64,000 nt of DNA. It comes from Paenibacillus cellulosilyticus. Its GTDB lineage: Bacteria > Bacillota > Bacilli > Paenibacillales > Paenibacillaceae. Location of the stretch: assembly GCF_003182255.1 (NCBI RefSeq), contig NZ_QGTQ01000003.1, forward strand, positions 1 to 64,000. Direction: 5' to 3'. Below the pieces are notes generated by a model. That model did not search any database. It saw nothing but the letters and a program-made list of their open reading frames with translations, and was not told the DNA's origin. Positions within the stretch are counted from its first letter, which is position 1, and each line of letters begins with the position of its first letter. The translations under genes and the position numbers were made by a program. Of the stretch, positions 1-9,155 are shown piece by piece.

Positions 1-159
1 ACCACCTTCATCTCCTCATTCGTATTCTTTCATGGATGAAATCCTGCGAATTAGCGAGCTTGAGCAAGAAAACTGAATCTTAAGGAGGGAGGCGACCGCT
101 GACGCTTCTTCAGAATCATTCGTCTGCTCCGCTGCTGGCTTGGTTTTAGACAAACAAAA

Positions 160-219
160 AGAAACAGCCTTTTGGTAAAATGGAAGTACCACCAACCATT
201 CCAAAGGAGCTGTTTCTTT
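160..219 (+). promoter_or_regulatory. Hairpin sequestering the transposase ribosome site
   Basis: AAAGAAACAGCCTTTTGG (about 158-175) pairs almost perfectly with the segment 201-219 (CCAAAGGAGCTGTTTCTTT). The AAAGGAG Shine-Dalgarno of the transposase lies in the 3' arm. Transcripts entering from outside would fold this hairpin and block initiation at TTG 219. IS10 and IS50 limit transposition from readthrough transcripts in the same way. The pairing is seen in the sequence; the function is inferred. Confidence 0.6.
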
Positions 220-1780
220 TGTACATCCAATATACCATGGACCAACTCTGCTTGCCAATGGATCTCGAAGAGGACATTCCCTCGAATCACCTCGTTCGTG
301 TCGTCAATGCTGCCGTAAATCGGCTGGACGACAAGATCTTCGCCAGTGCTTATCCTGGCGGTGGCCGAGACAGTTACCATCCCAAAATGCTCACCAAAGT
401 CATTATCTACGCCTACACTCAGCGGATTTACTCCTCTCGTCTCATCGAAAAGGCTGTTCGCGAGAACATCATGTTCATGTGGCTTGCAGGCAGGCAACGT
501 CCAGATTTCCGCACGATCAATCGTTTCCGTTCCGAGCGGATGAAGAATGTGCTGGAAGACGTGTTCACGGCTGTGTTGCAGTTTCTTGTTGAAGAAAAAT
601 ACATAAAGCTTGAACATTACTTCGTCGATGGTACAAAGATCGAAGCCAATGCGAATCGGTACACCTTCGTTTGGGGCAAAGCCGTCGTGAAGCAAAAAGC
701 CAAACTGCAAGAGAAAGTACAGACATTGTTTGCTGCTATCGAAGCAGCGGAGATTGCCGAAGAACAAGAATATCAAGGAAAAGCGCTTCCTGAACTAGGC
801 GGCGACGCCTCTTCCGTCACAAGTGAGAAACTCGACGAAGCCATTGAGCGTCTGGAAGTAAAGCTTCAAGAACGGCCGAAAGACAAACCACTGAAAAAGC
901 GGTTCGCATTCTTCGCAAGGATTTGCTACCTCGCCTTCAAAGATATGAGTACCAACAAGAGGTTCTTGGCGATCGCAACAGTTATAGCAAGACGGATAAA
1001 GATGCCACCTTCATGCGTATGAAAGAAGATCATATGCGCAATGGTCAACTTAAGCCTGGTTACAATGTACAGATCGGAACTGAAAATCAATTCATTATTA
1101 ACTACAGCTTGCACCAACGACCAACGGACACACGCTGTTTGAAACCGCATCTGGAGAAAGCTAAAGCAACGCTCGGCCAGCTACCGAGGACCATCATCGC
1201 CGATGCAGGATACGGCAGTGAAGAAAACTACGCGTATTTGGAAAACGAAAACCTTGAAGCCTTAGTCAAATACAGCACCTATCACAAAGAGAAATCGAGA
1301 AACTGGCAGAAAGACATCAGCAAGGTAGACAATTGGCAGTACAATGAAGTTGAAGATACATGGACATGTGCGGCCGGGCATAAGCTCTTGTATCGCTACG
1401 AAAGCAAAGAGAAAACAGAAAGTGGATATGTAATTAGAAGACGTCATTACCGAAGTCAAAGTTGTGAAGGATGTCCGCTCAAAGCGAATTGCACGAAAGC
1501 TCAGGGGAACCGGGAAATTAGCGTTAGCTTCCGATACATGCGTTACAAAGAACAGGCACGGGAAAAGCTTCGGAGCGAAGAAGGTTACGCATTATCAGTA
1601 AGACGAATGATCGAACCGGAGAGTGTGTTTGGGCAAATAAAGAATAACCGGGGATTCCGGCGGTTTCTGCTTCGAGGCATGCAAAAAGTAAGCCTTGAGG
1701 TCGGGTGGCTTTCGCTTGCCCATAATCTGCTCAAGAAGGTAGCAGTGGATAGAAAAATAGAAAAGACGGTTCAGGAATGA
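219..1780 (+). pseudogene. IS1182 family transposase, frameshifted
   Basis: This is a DDE transposase of the IS1182 family. The N-terminal part has the family opening (YTMDQLCLPMDLEED) and the DUF772-like region. The C-terminal part, read in another frame, carries the catalytic section (NSYSKTDKDATFMRMKEDHM, then IIADAGYGSEENY) and the tail with the second acidic residue (SVFGQIKNNRGFRR). The frames join at an A5 run at 894-898: one more A would give a continuous protein of about 520 residues. It may be a mutation, a sequencing error, or -1 slippage at GAAAAAG. I prefer TTG 219 as start because AAAGGAG lies 9 nt upstream; an upstream ATG at 180 sits inside the hairpin described separately. 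Confidence 0.85.
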
Positions 1781-1799
1781 CTACCCTGAACCGTCTTTT
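1761..1799 (+). terminator. Terminator overlapping the transposase stop
   Basis: A perfect 15-bp stem (1761-1775 with 1785-1799) encloses a 9-nt loop containing the TGA stop. The AAAA/TTTT ends make it bidirectional, so it would also stop outward and inward transcription at the right end of the insertion sequence. Confidence 0.85.
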
Positions 1800-1864
1800 C
1801 TTGCTTTTTTCAATAAATTGGGCTGAATTATAAGTAAGTTGGCCTACTTTTGGGATAGCCCCTC

Positions 1865-2134
1865 TCTATGCATATAGCGCCTCTCGCGAGGACTACCTAT
1901 CATGCATAGGTATCAGATATATAATATTCTTAACTCTGCTTATTTTCCGGACTTATAGTCCTAAATTGTGTCCTAAAGAAAAGGGAAATGACGGAATTGA
2001 GCGAATTTTAAATGATAATGTAATTTTTGGTTCGTTTTGAAATCCATAGGTGAACAACTCTGCTGACTGAGCCAATATGATATAAATATCGTTTCAAAAA
2101 TCATCTCACAAGAAAGAACTCGGGAGTGACTGTT
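1865..2134. other. Intergenic gap right of the insertion sequence
   Basis: About 270 bp without a gene. It has a small palindrome (CCTATcatgcATAGG near 1896-1911) and AT-rich DNA that could hold the promoter of the accessory genes. I saw no convincing -35/-10 pair. Confidence 0.5.
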
Positions 2135-2737
2135 TTGGAGAATGAAATAATAGCGATTGCGAGTAGGCTACTAGCTTCAGAAGAGATACGGAATATACAA
2201 CTTCTATGTAAAAATCGCGACAACCTGTTTTTGGAAATTATAAAAATAGATATGAAATTGGGTGGCGTAGGAATTCATAATATTAACAAGGGAAACACTG
2301 GGCGATACGAAATTAAGGATCGAGATATATTTCGGCCAATTCAATATATTTATGCATACTTAAAAATGCAGCCTGGCGATTTCGACTGGGTAACTAGAGA
2401 AATAATCCATATGAGTGGCCTACATTTAGAATCTTTAGTAAAGAGGTTGTTTAACATCGATAGATTTCCTCTGGGTCAAGCTCTAGCATTACCGCTCGCC
2501 AAACTAAAACTTGAAAGACAATTGTATTTAAATCTAAAGGGAATAATAAAGCCATATAATAGTGCTAAGCATCATTTAGATCATAAAAAGGATACGCATT
2601 TATTTAGTGTAGAGTGTGCCTTACTTTATTATTTATCAGTAAGGAAGATATCACTGAAGCTTATGCCTATAGTACATCTGTATACATCTGCAGAAATATG
2701 GGATACATTGGATATTGATTCAACAAATTTAATATAA
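2135..2737 (+). CDS. Hypothetical protein, first gene of the accessory cluster
   Basis: I do not recognise this 200-residue protein. It is soluble, mostly helical in composition, with no signal peptide, membrane segment or clear catalytic motif. Basic and aromatic residues are common in the middle (HMSGLHLESLVKRLF; NSAKHHLDHKKDTHLFSVECALLYYL), and the regularly spaced helices resemble HEPN-type or Apea-type helical domains, but no R-x4-6-H motif is visible. GGGAG at 2122-2126 favours TTG 2135 over GTG 2126. It lies 28 bp before the next gene on the same strand and probably shares its transcript. Base composition is AT-richer than the chromosome to the right, like all genes up to 8861. Confidence 0.6.
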   Translation: MENEIIAIASRLLASEEIRNIQLLCKNRDNLFLEIIKIDMKLGGVGIHNINKGNTGRYEIKDRDIFRPIQYIYAYLKMQPGDFDWVTREIIHMSGLHLESLVKRLFNIDRFPLGQALALPLAKLKLERQLYLNLKGIIKPYNSAKHHLDHKKDTHLFSVECALLYYLSVRKISLKLMPIVHLYTSAEIWDTLDIDSTNLI

Positions 2738-2765
2738 AAACCTTTATTTTGAGGTGAAGTGTCCT

Positions 2766-4103
2766 ATGGGGAGACTAATAAAAATACATGAGATTGATGA
2801 GTTTAATGAGATCATCAATATTCCTGATGCATCAATAAGCGATGAGATTCTCACGAATGTTTTAAATCTGGATGAAGAAATGGAACTAGAACAATTTACG
2901 AGAGACATTCTTTACGATCCTAATAATACTCCTCATGGCCCAGTTGAAATTGCAGACATCCTAACAACTTTGTGTGTACGAGGAGAAAAAAAGAACACCG
3001 CCTTTGTGTTGAAAGGAAAAAGCTATAAAAAAGTGACAAGCCGTGAAGTATCCCATCAGTTCTTGAAACTTCGTCAACTACCGGATATTGGATTAATTGT
3101 ATTTGGGGCGGTAGGTAATATTTATGACGATGCTCAAAGGGATTTTATAACAACCGCGATGGATATAGGCTGTGACTATTTGATAGTCGATGCACATGAT
3201 TGGGCACGATTATTTATTGCATATGAAAAGATTTGTCCTAAAGATGGATTACCTTATAGGGAGCATGGAATTTGTATTGCTGGGCATCAAAGGGAGACAA
3301 GAATCAAGCTTGAATGGGAGACAACGGATAAAGCAAGATATACCATTGTACAGCATATGGATGTCTCTACTGGTATGGCAAAAAGATATAGTGCAATTAT
3401 TCGGATGGATCGTCATTACTCCAGAGAAGTTATCAGAAATATCATTCAGAAAGCAACCTTGGAAGTAAAAGAGAGTACGTATTATAAGAATGAACGAACT
3501 AAAGAAAGATGGGGTAATACTCCGGCACATGTTGTTTGGCTTTATATTGCTCACGATCATGAAGACATTCAAACAACAAACTGGGTATGCCGTTCATCAT
3601 GGATCTATCCTGATTTGCCTGCTACTTATCGTCCGGTCAGCTTAGGTGGAGACGAAGTTGTAGAGGGCATTGAAATCAAGTGGAATGATGGTTACAAGTC
3701 ATTTAAAGGATTCGTTGAAAGCCATTTAGGATCGAAAGAAGAAGTTATTGAACTTGCTGAACTACTTATAGGTGAAATGCTTCCTTATGCTACTCTGGCA
3801 GTAGAGCAATACAAAAAATATCAGTCTAAAAGCATCGAGAAAGAAGAGTTTATTAGGTGTATCAAGTCACTTAGACCAAAGGTCAGTCAGCTATATCTGA
3901 AAGCGGGAAATATGCCGATACCACCATCTGAGTGCAAAGACTTCAGCGAAGAGTGCCAAAACATCTACGCTACGATTGATAACATGTATTTGTATGTAAC
4001 AGATGATTTTGACCAAGGAAAAGAGTGGTTATTTACAAAGGCAATAATAGACTTAAGTAAAGAGCTTCAACGATTAGAGTTTGAGAGGAGGAAATTTCGC
4101 TAG
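2766..4103 (+). CDS. Mrr/PD-(D/E)XK-like nuclease-fold protein
   Basis: This 445-residue protein has an N-terminal region (about 55-160) that resembles an Mrr-like restriction endonuclease fold. Acidic residues in PVEIADIL (E61, D64) precede a strand FVLKGKSY whose K83 could be the lysine of a degenerate ExK motif. Next come a strand ending GLIVFGAVG, a helix beginning YDDAQRDF, and YLIVDAHDWARLFIAY, in the order seen in Mrr-type domains. The usual acidic residue before the lysine is a leucine, so activity is uncertain. Residues 165-445 are unrecognised and may be a sensor or target-binding part. ATG 2766 has GAGG 11 nt upstream; GTG 2754 is the alternative. A nuclease or nucleic-acid-binding role is inference. 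Confidence 0.5.
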   Translation: MGRLIKIHEIDEFNEIINIPDASISDEILTNVLNLDEEMELEQFTRDILYDPNNTPHGPVEIADILTTLCVRGEKKNTAFVLKGKSYKKVTSREVSHQFLKLRQLPDIGLIVFGAVGNIYDDAQRDFITTAMDIGCDYLIVDAHDWARLFIAYEKICPKDGLPYREHGICIAGHQRETRIKLEWETTDKARYTIVQHMDVSTGMAKRYSAIIRMDRHYSREVIRNIIQKATLEVKESTYYKNERTKERWGNTPAHVVWLYIAHDHEDIQTTNWVCRSSWIYPDLPATYRPVSLGGDEVVEGIEIKWNDGYKSFKGFVESHLGSKEEVIELAELLIGEMLPYATLAVEQYKKYQSKSIEKEEFIRCIKSLRPKVSQLYLKAGNMPIPPSECKDFSEECQNIYATIDNMYLYVTDDFDQGKEWLFTKAIIDLSKELQRLEFERRKFR

Positions 4104-4155
4104 TCAAAGCTAAGCAGACATTAGGCATCCGCTATAACGATGAAACTTCTTTAGC

Positions 4156-4831
4156 ATGGTTGCTGACTTAGTGTATATATTTAATGAAAATGAGTTGATG
4201 GAGTTTATGGATAAGCGAGTATTCGTATTTGATGAAACAAATATAGTGAATAGAAACTCGTATCATTCACTCGATTTACAATCGTATACCCATCTAAGAG
4301 GGTATCATGCGTGTCGTCCTAATCTTATAGAAAGTTATTTAGAAAAAGGAATTGTCCCTATTAATGAAAATGATGCACTTAATCATGCGTTATATTTATT
4401 GCAAGATGAAGGGATTAATGAAAAAAAGATTATTCAAGTATTCACTTCCCATTGGTCAAGCTTAATAGAATCTCAGAAGTGTGTTTTGGCTTTCACTGAC
4501 AAGAAATCAGCTTCTTGATAGTTGTGGGCATTATTTAATATATGGCAGCGAGTTTATCTGTGGTATAGCAGCGGAGCTTAATTGTCAGTATGTTTTAAAA
4601 AATAAAGGCATTCCTACAATTTTTCATTGCGATGTGCCACTTGAAAAGATTCCATCGAATTACATTGCGGATTTAAACAGGCAAATTCAAAATGGAAATG
4701 GTAATAATTGCGGATTTAAAATTTTCGGAGCGGTTACCAGAGATCAAATAATAAATTATGAGAATCCAGATAAAATTTTCGATCCTCTCAATAGGTTTTT
4801 ACCGTATAGATTTAAAGAAATTTTTGAATAA
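4156..4831 (+). pseudogene. Frameshifted protein with weak ADP-ribosyltransferase-like motifs
   Basis: Two overlapping reading frames (4156-4518 and the frame ending at 4831) join naturally if one base near 4508 is removed: the first ends ...LAFTDKK and the second continues QLLDSCGHYLIYGSEF. The joined protein would be about 224 residues. It contains LRGYHACRPNLIESYLEKGI (H51, R54), then YLIYGSEFICGIAAELN and GIPTIFHCDVPLEKIP. A histidine in a GYHxCR strand, an 'exit at G-I' turn and a later YGSE resemble the layout of ADP-ribosyltransferase folds, but this is a weak call. ATG 4156 has no good ribosome site. A second open stretch (4085-4162, another frame) with an upstream GAGGAGG suggests the true N-terminus may also be shifted. 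Confidence 0.45.
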
Positions 4832-4873
4832 CTAACTCCAATATACGTAGAGCCACATTAAGGGGGGAGTAAG

Positions 4874-6448
4874 ATTCCTATAAATAAAGATGTTGATATA
4901 ATTGCACAGATTGCAGATCAAGCTTTTGACCAGAAAAATATTCAAACTTTAAAAAGTATAGCGGAAGATAGTCTTGAAAAGCTTATTTCACCTGAATATT
5001 CCGTATTGGATAGAGCAATATTGGCGTACCACGGTGCAACTTCTTATGCTAATTATATTGCAATAGTTCATAATGGCGTAATGCAATATTCTGAAGAAAA
5101 TAATAATGAAGCTGACTTTGAGTTCTGCATATATTTATACAGAAGAAGTCTGGAGTATTTTAGAGCTTTTAGAGAAGACGGTGATTTATGGGATAAGGCC
5201 GATGATGAAGATATACAATATTATTCGAGTTATTTGCAAATGTTGTATGTTAATTATGCAAATGACCTAAATCGATGTGGGAGATTGTTACAATCCATTT
5301 CACAATTAAAGCATGGAGTTGCTAGTCGCTTTTCCATGGCAGTTGGAAATATGGCAACTAAATTGATCACTTACGCGCAATATGACTACGACATTGGACA
5401 TAGTCGTATCTTTTTTAACGAGGCCTACCAATTATTACGAGAGACACTAGAAGGGGCGTTGCATGAAGATGCAAAACTCGTGTTTTTAAGGCAAAAAGTA
5501 TGGCTAGAGGAAAATTTCCCTGAAGATTTTTTAAGAGAACCATATAATTTTGAAGACATATCATTGGGAGAGACAAGTGAAGAGAAGAATTATAGAATGT
5601 GGTGTTTAGAGAACACATTGTTCCTAAATACCCTTAATGATGCTTTTTACTATTCATTGGTTGCTCATGATTGCATTCATCTTCCTGACATTGTTACAGA
5701 TATTCATGTGGGCTTTAAATTTCACGGACTGTTCAATCAATTGAAGCAAGAATATGTTTCCGCTAGGTTTATGATTTATGATGGGCTACATAACCGAGGA
5801 GGACATTACTCAGACAGAGACGTTTTTATGTACAATACGCTTGACTATCCTATTTACGGATTAAATATCGAAATGGTTAAGTGTGCATTTAGGAGCTTAT
5901 ATTCCCTATTCGACCGAATAGCATTTTTCATTAACGATTATTTTGAGCTTGGCATTAAGGGACGAGACGTATCTTATAAAAGTATTTGGGAAAGAAGAAA
6001 AGGAGGAAAAGGTGGATATGAATATGCTTTGGATTTGAAGAAAGCAATGTCGGGAGCAGATACTTATAACCTTCCGCTAATAGGGTTATACTGGCTGTTT
6101 AAAGATGTAGGAAAGAAAGAGATTAAGCACGACTATTTGGAACCAGCTATCAAGCAGATTGTAGATATAAGGCATGCACTCGAACATCGTTATTTTAAAT
6201 TACACGATTCAATGTTCGTTCCTTGTGAAGAACCAGCATTAAGTGATACATTGGCTAAATCTGTAGATATTGATGTTTTCAAAAATACTTGTATGCAATT
6301 GTTACGGTATTCGAGAGAAGCAATTATACTGTTAGTCTTAGCTGTCCATCGAGAGGAACGGCTAAGAAATGAGCAAAGAGATATAGATAAGTTTGTCGCA
6401 CCTATGTTTTTGGATAAATTTGAAGATGCTTGGAAGCAGATATTTTAG
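4874..6448 (+). CDS. HEPN domain protein, LA2681-like
   Basis: This large helical protein ends in a HEPN domain of the LA2681 type. The HEPN ribonuclease motif R-x4-H is visible as RHALEH at about residues 433-438, after the family-like segments RGGHYSDRDVFMYNTLDY and SLYSLFDRIAFFINDYFEL. HEPN proteins of this class are usually RNases in conflict systems; that role is inferred here. The frame is open from just after a TAA at 4859 and follows a strong AGGGGGGAG at 4861-4869, but has no ATG, GTG or TTG before TTG 5006. Translation could use ATT 4874 or ATA 4880, giving about 524 residues, or a former ATG has mutated. From TTG 5006 the protein is 480 residues. Confidence 0.7.
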   Translation: MPINKDVDIIAQIADQAFDQKNIQTLKSIAEDSLEKLISPEYSVLDRAILAYHGATSYANYIAIVHNGVMQYSEENNNEADFEFCIYLYRRSLEYFRAFREDGDLWDKADDEDIQYYSSYLQMLYVNYANDLNRCGRLLQSISQLKHGVASRFSMAVGNMATKLITYAQYDYDIGHSRIFFNEAYQLLRETLEGALHEDAKLVFLRQKVWLEENFPEDFLREPYNFEDISLGETSEEKNYRMWCLENTLFLNTLNDAFYYSLVAHDCIHLPDIVTDIHVGFKFHGLFNQLKQEYVSARFMIYDGLHNRGGHYSDRDVFMYNTLDYPIYGLNIEMVKCAFRSLYSLFDRIAFFINDYFELGIKGRDVSYKSIWERRKGGKGGYEYALDLKKAMSGADTYNLPLIGLYWLFKDVGKKEIKHDYLEPAIKQIVDIRHALEHRYFKLHDSMFVPCEEPALSDTLAKSVDIDVFKNTCMQLLRYSREAIILLVLAVHREERLRNEQRDIDKFVAPMFLDKFEDAWKQIF

Positions 6449-6542
6449 AAAGTAAAAATATCTGGACGGAATGCTACCTATGGTGCTTGAAAGATAATCA
6501 CATAATACGGTAATGTACCTCAAATGGAGTCGGGTGATAGCT

Positions 6543-7601
6543 ATGAGCTTTTTAGTATTGGATGATGATGAGTACAGTTTCATTTGGGAAACCTTGTGTG
6601 AATTACAACTAATCTTTCATCCGAGTTATTCCCGTGAAGGAAATATAGATTACAAGGAACTATTACATGTAAAAAATTCAAAAAGAATCATTGTAATGCT
6701 TGACAGAAATCTGTTGAGTGGCTTGTTAAAGCTTTCTCGTGATGGTTATCTAAATGATGAACAAGAGATGCGAATAATCGCATTGTTGATGACATGGATG
6801 ATTATGAATAATTTTCCTGCAAGCGCAGGACTCGCATTGAAAGAGTATGCTACTAAAATAAATGACATAATTGAGCCCAAAAGGGAACTGAGAGAATTTA
6901 ACAATATTTTTGATTACTACCCAAGTATGATGTGGCTGCGTTTAGCCGAAGCGGCTATAGATAGAATTCCTGTGTGTCCCCTGCCGACTGAACCTTTTAT
7001 TACAGAAATTGAATATAATGAAGATGACGATCACCTGCTAATGCACATTGCAGAAATGCTTTATGTTGTATATTTATGTAGACGGCCAGAACTATCGCCA
7101 GTCGAAAAGATGTTGGATTTTTTAATATGGAACTATAAATATTTATTAATCTGTGAGAGCACCTTGGTTTATACAGCAATGCTGTTTACAAATCAATCAG
7201 GAATTAAAGCCCCTAAAAATTCTGGCAGTAATGACATTGAAAAAATACTGACCGGGTGCAGAAATCAAGCGTGGGATCTTAATTATTTATCAAATTGGAG
7301 TAGCTTTCATTATTACGAAAAAACTATGGATGAGATTTTTATGTTTGCAACTAATGATATTCTACTAAAGAGAATATTTATTAATACTTATGCTGATGGT
7401 GGCGTAGGGGCGCTGATTGAAGCCGTATTTTCCAAAAGTGATTCCCAGAAAATATTCGATGCAATAAATTTCAATCAAGGAAACAGGATAAAACCGGACT
7501 TCGGCGTAAACCCAAAAATATACTTGCGCCAATTAATTGAACAAGAAAAACATAGGGTAATGGAAATTATAAGTGATAGAGGACATTTTAGCTATCAATA
7601 A
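6543..7601 (+). CDS. Unrecognised protein, possible PIN-like nuclease domain
   Basis: This 352-residue acidic protein has no signal peptide or membrane segment. The N-terminal half runs SKRIIVMLDRNLLSGLLKLS (D54), then a helix with GLALKEYATK (E101), then DDDHLLMHIAEMLYVVYL (D163). A strand ending in Asp, followed by Glu and Asp in helices, is the acidic layout of PIN-type RNases, but I cannot confirm the fold. The C-terminal half (MLFTNQSG..., SNWSSFHYYEKTMDEIF) is unrecognised. ATG 6543 was chosen for GGGTGAT a few bases upstream; an in-frame ATG at 6513 lacks one. It lies 94 bp after the HEPN gene on the same strand, which supports but does not prove shared function. Confidence 0.5.
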   Translation: MSFLVLDDDEYSFIWETLCELQLIFHPSYSREGNIDYKELLHVKNSKRIIVMLDRNLLSGLLKLSRDGYLNDEQEMRIIALLMTWMIMNNFPASAGLALKEYATKINDIIEPKRELREFNNIFDYYPSMMWLRLAEAAIDRIPVCPLPTEPFITEIEYNEDDDHLLMHIAEMLYVVYLCRRPELSPVEKMLDFLIWNYKYLLICESTLVYTAMLFTNQSGIKAPKNSGSNDIEKILTGCRNQAWDLNYLSNWSSFHYYEKTMDEIFMFATNDILLKRIFINTYADGGVGALIEAVFSKSDSQKIFDAINFNQGNRIKPDFGVNPKIYLRQLIEQEKHRVMEIISDRGHFSYQ

Positions 7602-7676
7602 TACCTATAAGGAATACATGATGCAGAAAATATTACCTTCTTAATTATGTCAGCCTAAGGATTGTCGGAGGGAAAT

Positions 7677-8861
7677 ATGGGCTTACTCTACTCCATTAGC
7701 TTTTTACTGGGGAATTTTTCGGGAACTGGTCGTTTGATTCATTTTTTAATTGGAATCAAAAATAGAAAGAATCGAGAAAAGAACATTAACTGGTTGGCGA
7801 TTGTTTCATTAGTGTGGATTCATTTAGCGCCTGCTGTCGTACTATTCTTCATTTATCAGCCCCAATTAAGCTGGATTCAGCACGTATTAATATTAGTGGC
7901 TTCATTAGTAGTGGGCTTTAAATGGACTGGCTCATGGGCTCAGACTACAGATGAGTTGGAGAAAGTGATTTTAGGGGAACACGAGATACGAAGAAACGAA
8001 AAAACAAGTATAGAACAAATTTGGAGAAACTCCTTAGCAGGCATCGTTAAGTACTTTCGTGAAATCTATGCAAGAATGTTCCCTTATAAAGTGTGGCTTA
8101 AAAGCTATATAAGGTTTCGTACGAGAGAAGAAGACGATAGAGCCGTAAAGATATTACAAGAACTATGTCAAGAAATTGATATTTCAAATGTAATCCTTTG
8201 TGTGTTTCCTGGTGATCATACGCAAGGATACGCTATATTGAAACCAAGGTTTAAAAAAGGTCTTTCTTTCGTAGTTATCTCATCTTTTGCATCGGAGAAA
8301 CTATCCTATGATGAGCTACGTGCATTGATAGCTCACGAACTAATGCATATTCACAATAAAGACTACTATTCCAATAATTCACTATTTTCTATGGGGACGA
8401 TCTTCTGCTTTATATTTGGAACTATGCTTTATGCATCTTTGATTGATTTATTTCTTCGGATTGTTCCCTTAATCGCATTATTCTTAGTAATAATCCTCCC
8501 AGTTTTGCTAATAGCGTTTATTTTTGTTGTTTTGTATTTTCTTCAAAGCAAACATGGATATTGGTTTCAAATTAGGGAACTACGTGCAGATAGAAAAAGT
8601 TGTAAGCTATCAGGCAACATGCGAGAGGGGATGCTCAAATTACTAGAGCGATTAAAGGTTGAAGAAGTGGCCGAAGACTCTAACACAATGTGGTTTCAAA
8701 AATATTATTTAAGATACAATCGTTGGCACTTCCATCCTAGTATCGAATACCGGATAAAAAAGATACAAGAGTATCAAGAGTGGTCATATAAAGATTATTT
8801 CAAATTGTTCTTTCAAACAATTAAATGGGTATTAACGGGGAAGGGATGGAGCGGTTCTTGA
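7677..8861 (+). CDS. Membrane-bound M48 family metalloprotease
   Basis: This 394-residue zinc protease has the signature HELMH at residues 220-224 (ALIAHELMHIHNKD) and a third zinc ligand likely at E301 in ELRADRKSC, as in M48/HtpX-type enzymes. Two hydrophobic segments lie near the N-terminus (about 35-55 and 60-80) and a long hydrophobic pair lies between the zinc ligands (about 240-295), so the active site faces the side of the loop holding HELMH. ATG 7677 has GGAGGG 5 nt upstream; TTG 7662 is the in-frame alternative. It is the last protein gene before the tRNA-Leu scar. In this setting it may process a partner protein, which is inference. Confidence 0.85.
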   Translation: MGLLYSISFLLGNFSGTGRLIHFLIGIKNRKNREKNINWLAIVSLVWIHLAPAVVLFFIYQPQLSWIQHVLILVASLVVGFKWTGSWAQTTDELEKVILGEHEIRRNEKTSIEQIWRNSLAGIVKYFREIYARMFPYKVWLKSYIRFRTREEDDRAVKILQELCQEIDISNVILCVFPGDHTQGYAILKPRFKKGLSFVVISSFASEKLSYDELRALIAHELMHIHNKDYYSNNSLFSMGTIFCFIFGTMLYASLIDLFLRIVPLIALFLVIILPVLLIAFIFVVLYFLQSKHGYWFQIRELRADRKSCKLSGNMREGMLKLLERLKVEEVAEDSNTMWFQKYYLRYNRWHFHPSIEYRIKKIQEYQEWSYKDYFKLFFQTIKWVLTGKGWSGS

Positions 8862-9155
8862 ATTGAACTAATAAGGAAGTCCTTGCAATAAGAAAGTGAG
8901 ATAATGTGGTGTAAAGTAAATAATGATGAGAGTGTATCGTTGGCTAAAAATAGTTCTGCAATAATAAAAAAAAAGCAGGACCGCAGGGTGCTGGTCTATC
9001 ATTTCTTGCTAACATTTTTGCTAACATAGCTCCGTATGCAAGCTCCTGAACGTAGAGGGCATGGAACACAAAAAAGTGCCTTTAACCCGTATGGTTAAAG
9101 GATTTTCGCTCGATTTTTTTATGGTGTAGAAGAGGTGCTATGAAGGCTAGTCCTA
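8862..9155. other. Gene-free stretch inside the island's right end
   Basis: No protein gene. It holds two near-adjacent TTGCTAACAT copies (about 9005-9027) of the sort often seen next to integrase target sites, and a hairpin at 9079-9101. Confidence 0.5.
9079..9120 (+). terminator. Hairpin with T-rich tail
   Basis: CCTTTAACC (9079-9087) pairs perfectly with GGTTAAAGG (9093-9101) around a 5-nt loop, followed by ATTTTCGCTCG and seven Ts. It would end transcription leaving the accessory genes. Confidence 0.65.

Larger units (their letters stand above)
140..1864 (+). mobile_element. IS1182-type insertion sequence, left end uncertain
   Basis: The element is defined by its transposase (219-1780). 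On the right, a perfect 15-bp hairpin at the stop codon is followed by an AT-rich stretch ending near 1864 in GGCCTACTTTTGGGATAGCC, which looks like an IS1182-family terminal repeat. I could not find the matching inverted repeat on the left. Sequence up to about 128 there matches a chromosomal repeat seen again at 41728-41765, so the left end probably lies just after that and may be truncated. The right boundary is estimated from sequence appearance, and no target duplication was verified. Confidence 0.75.
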
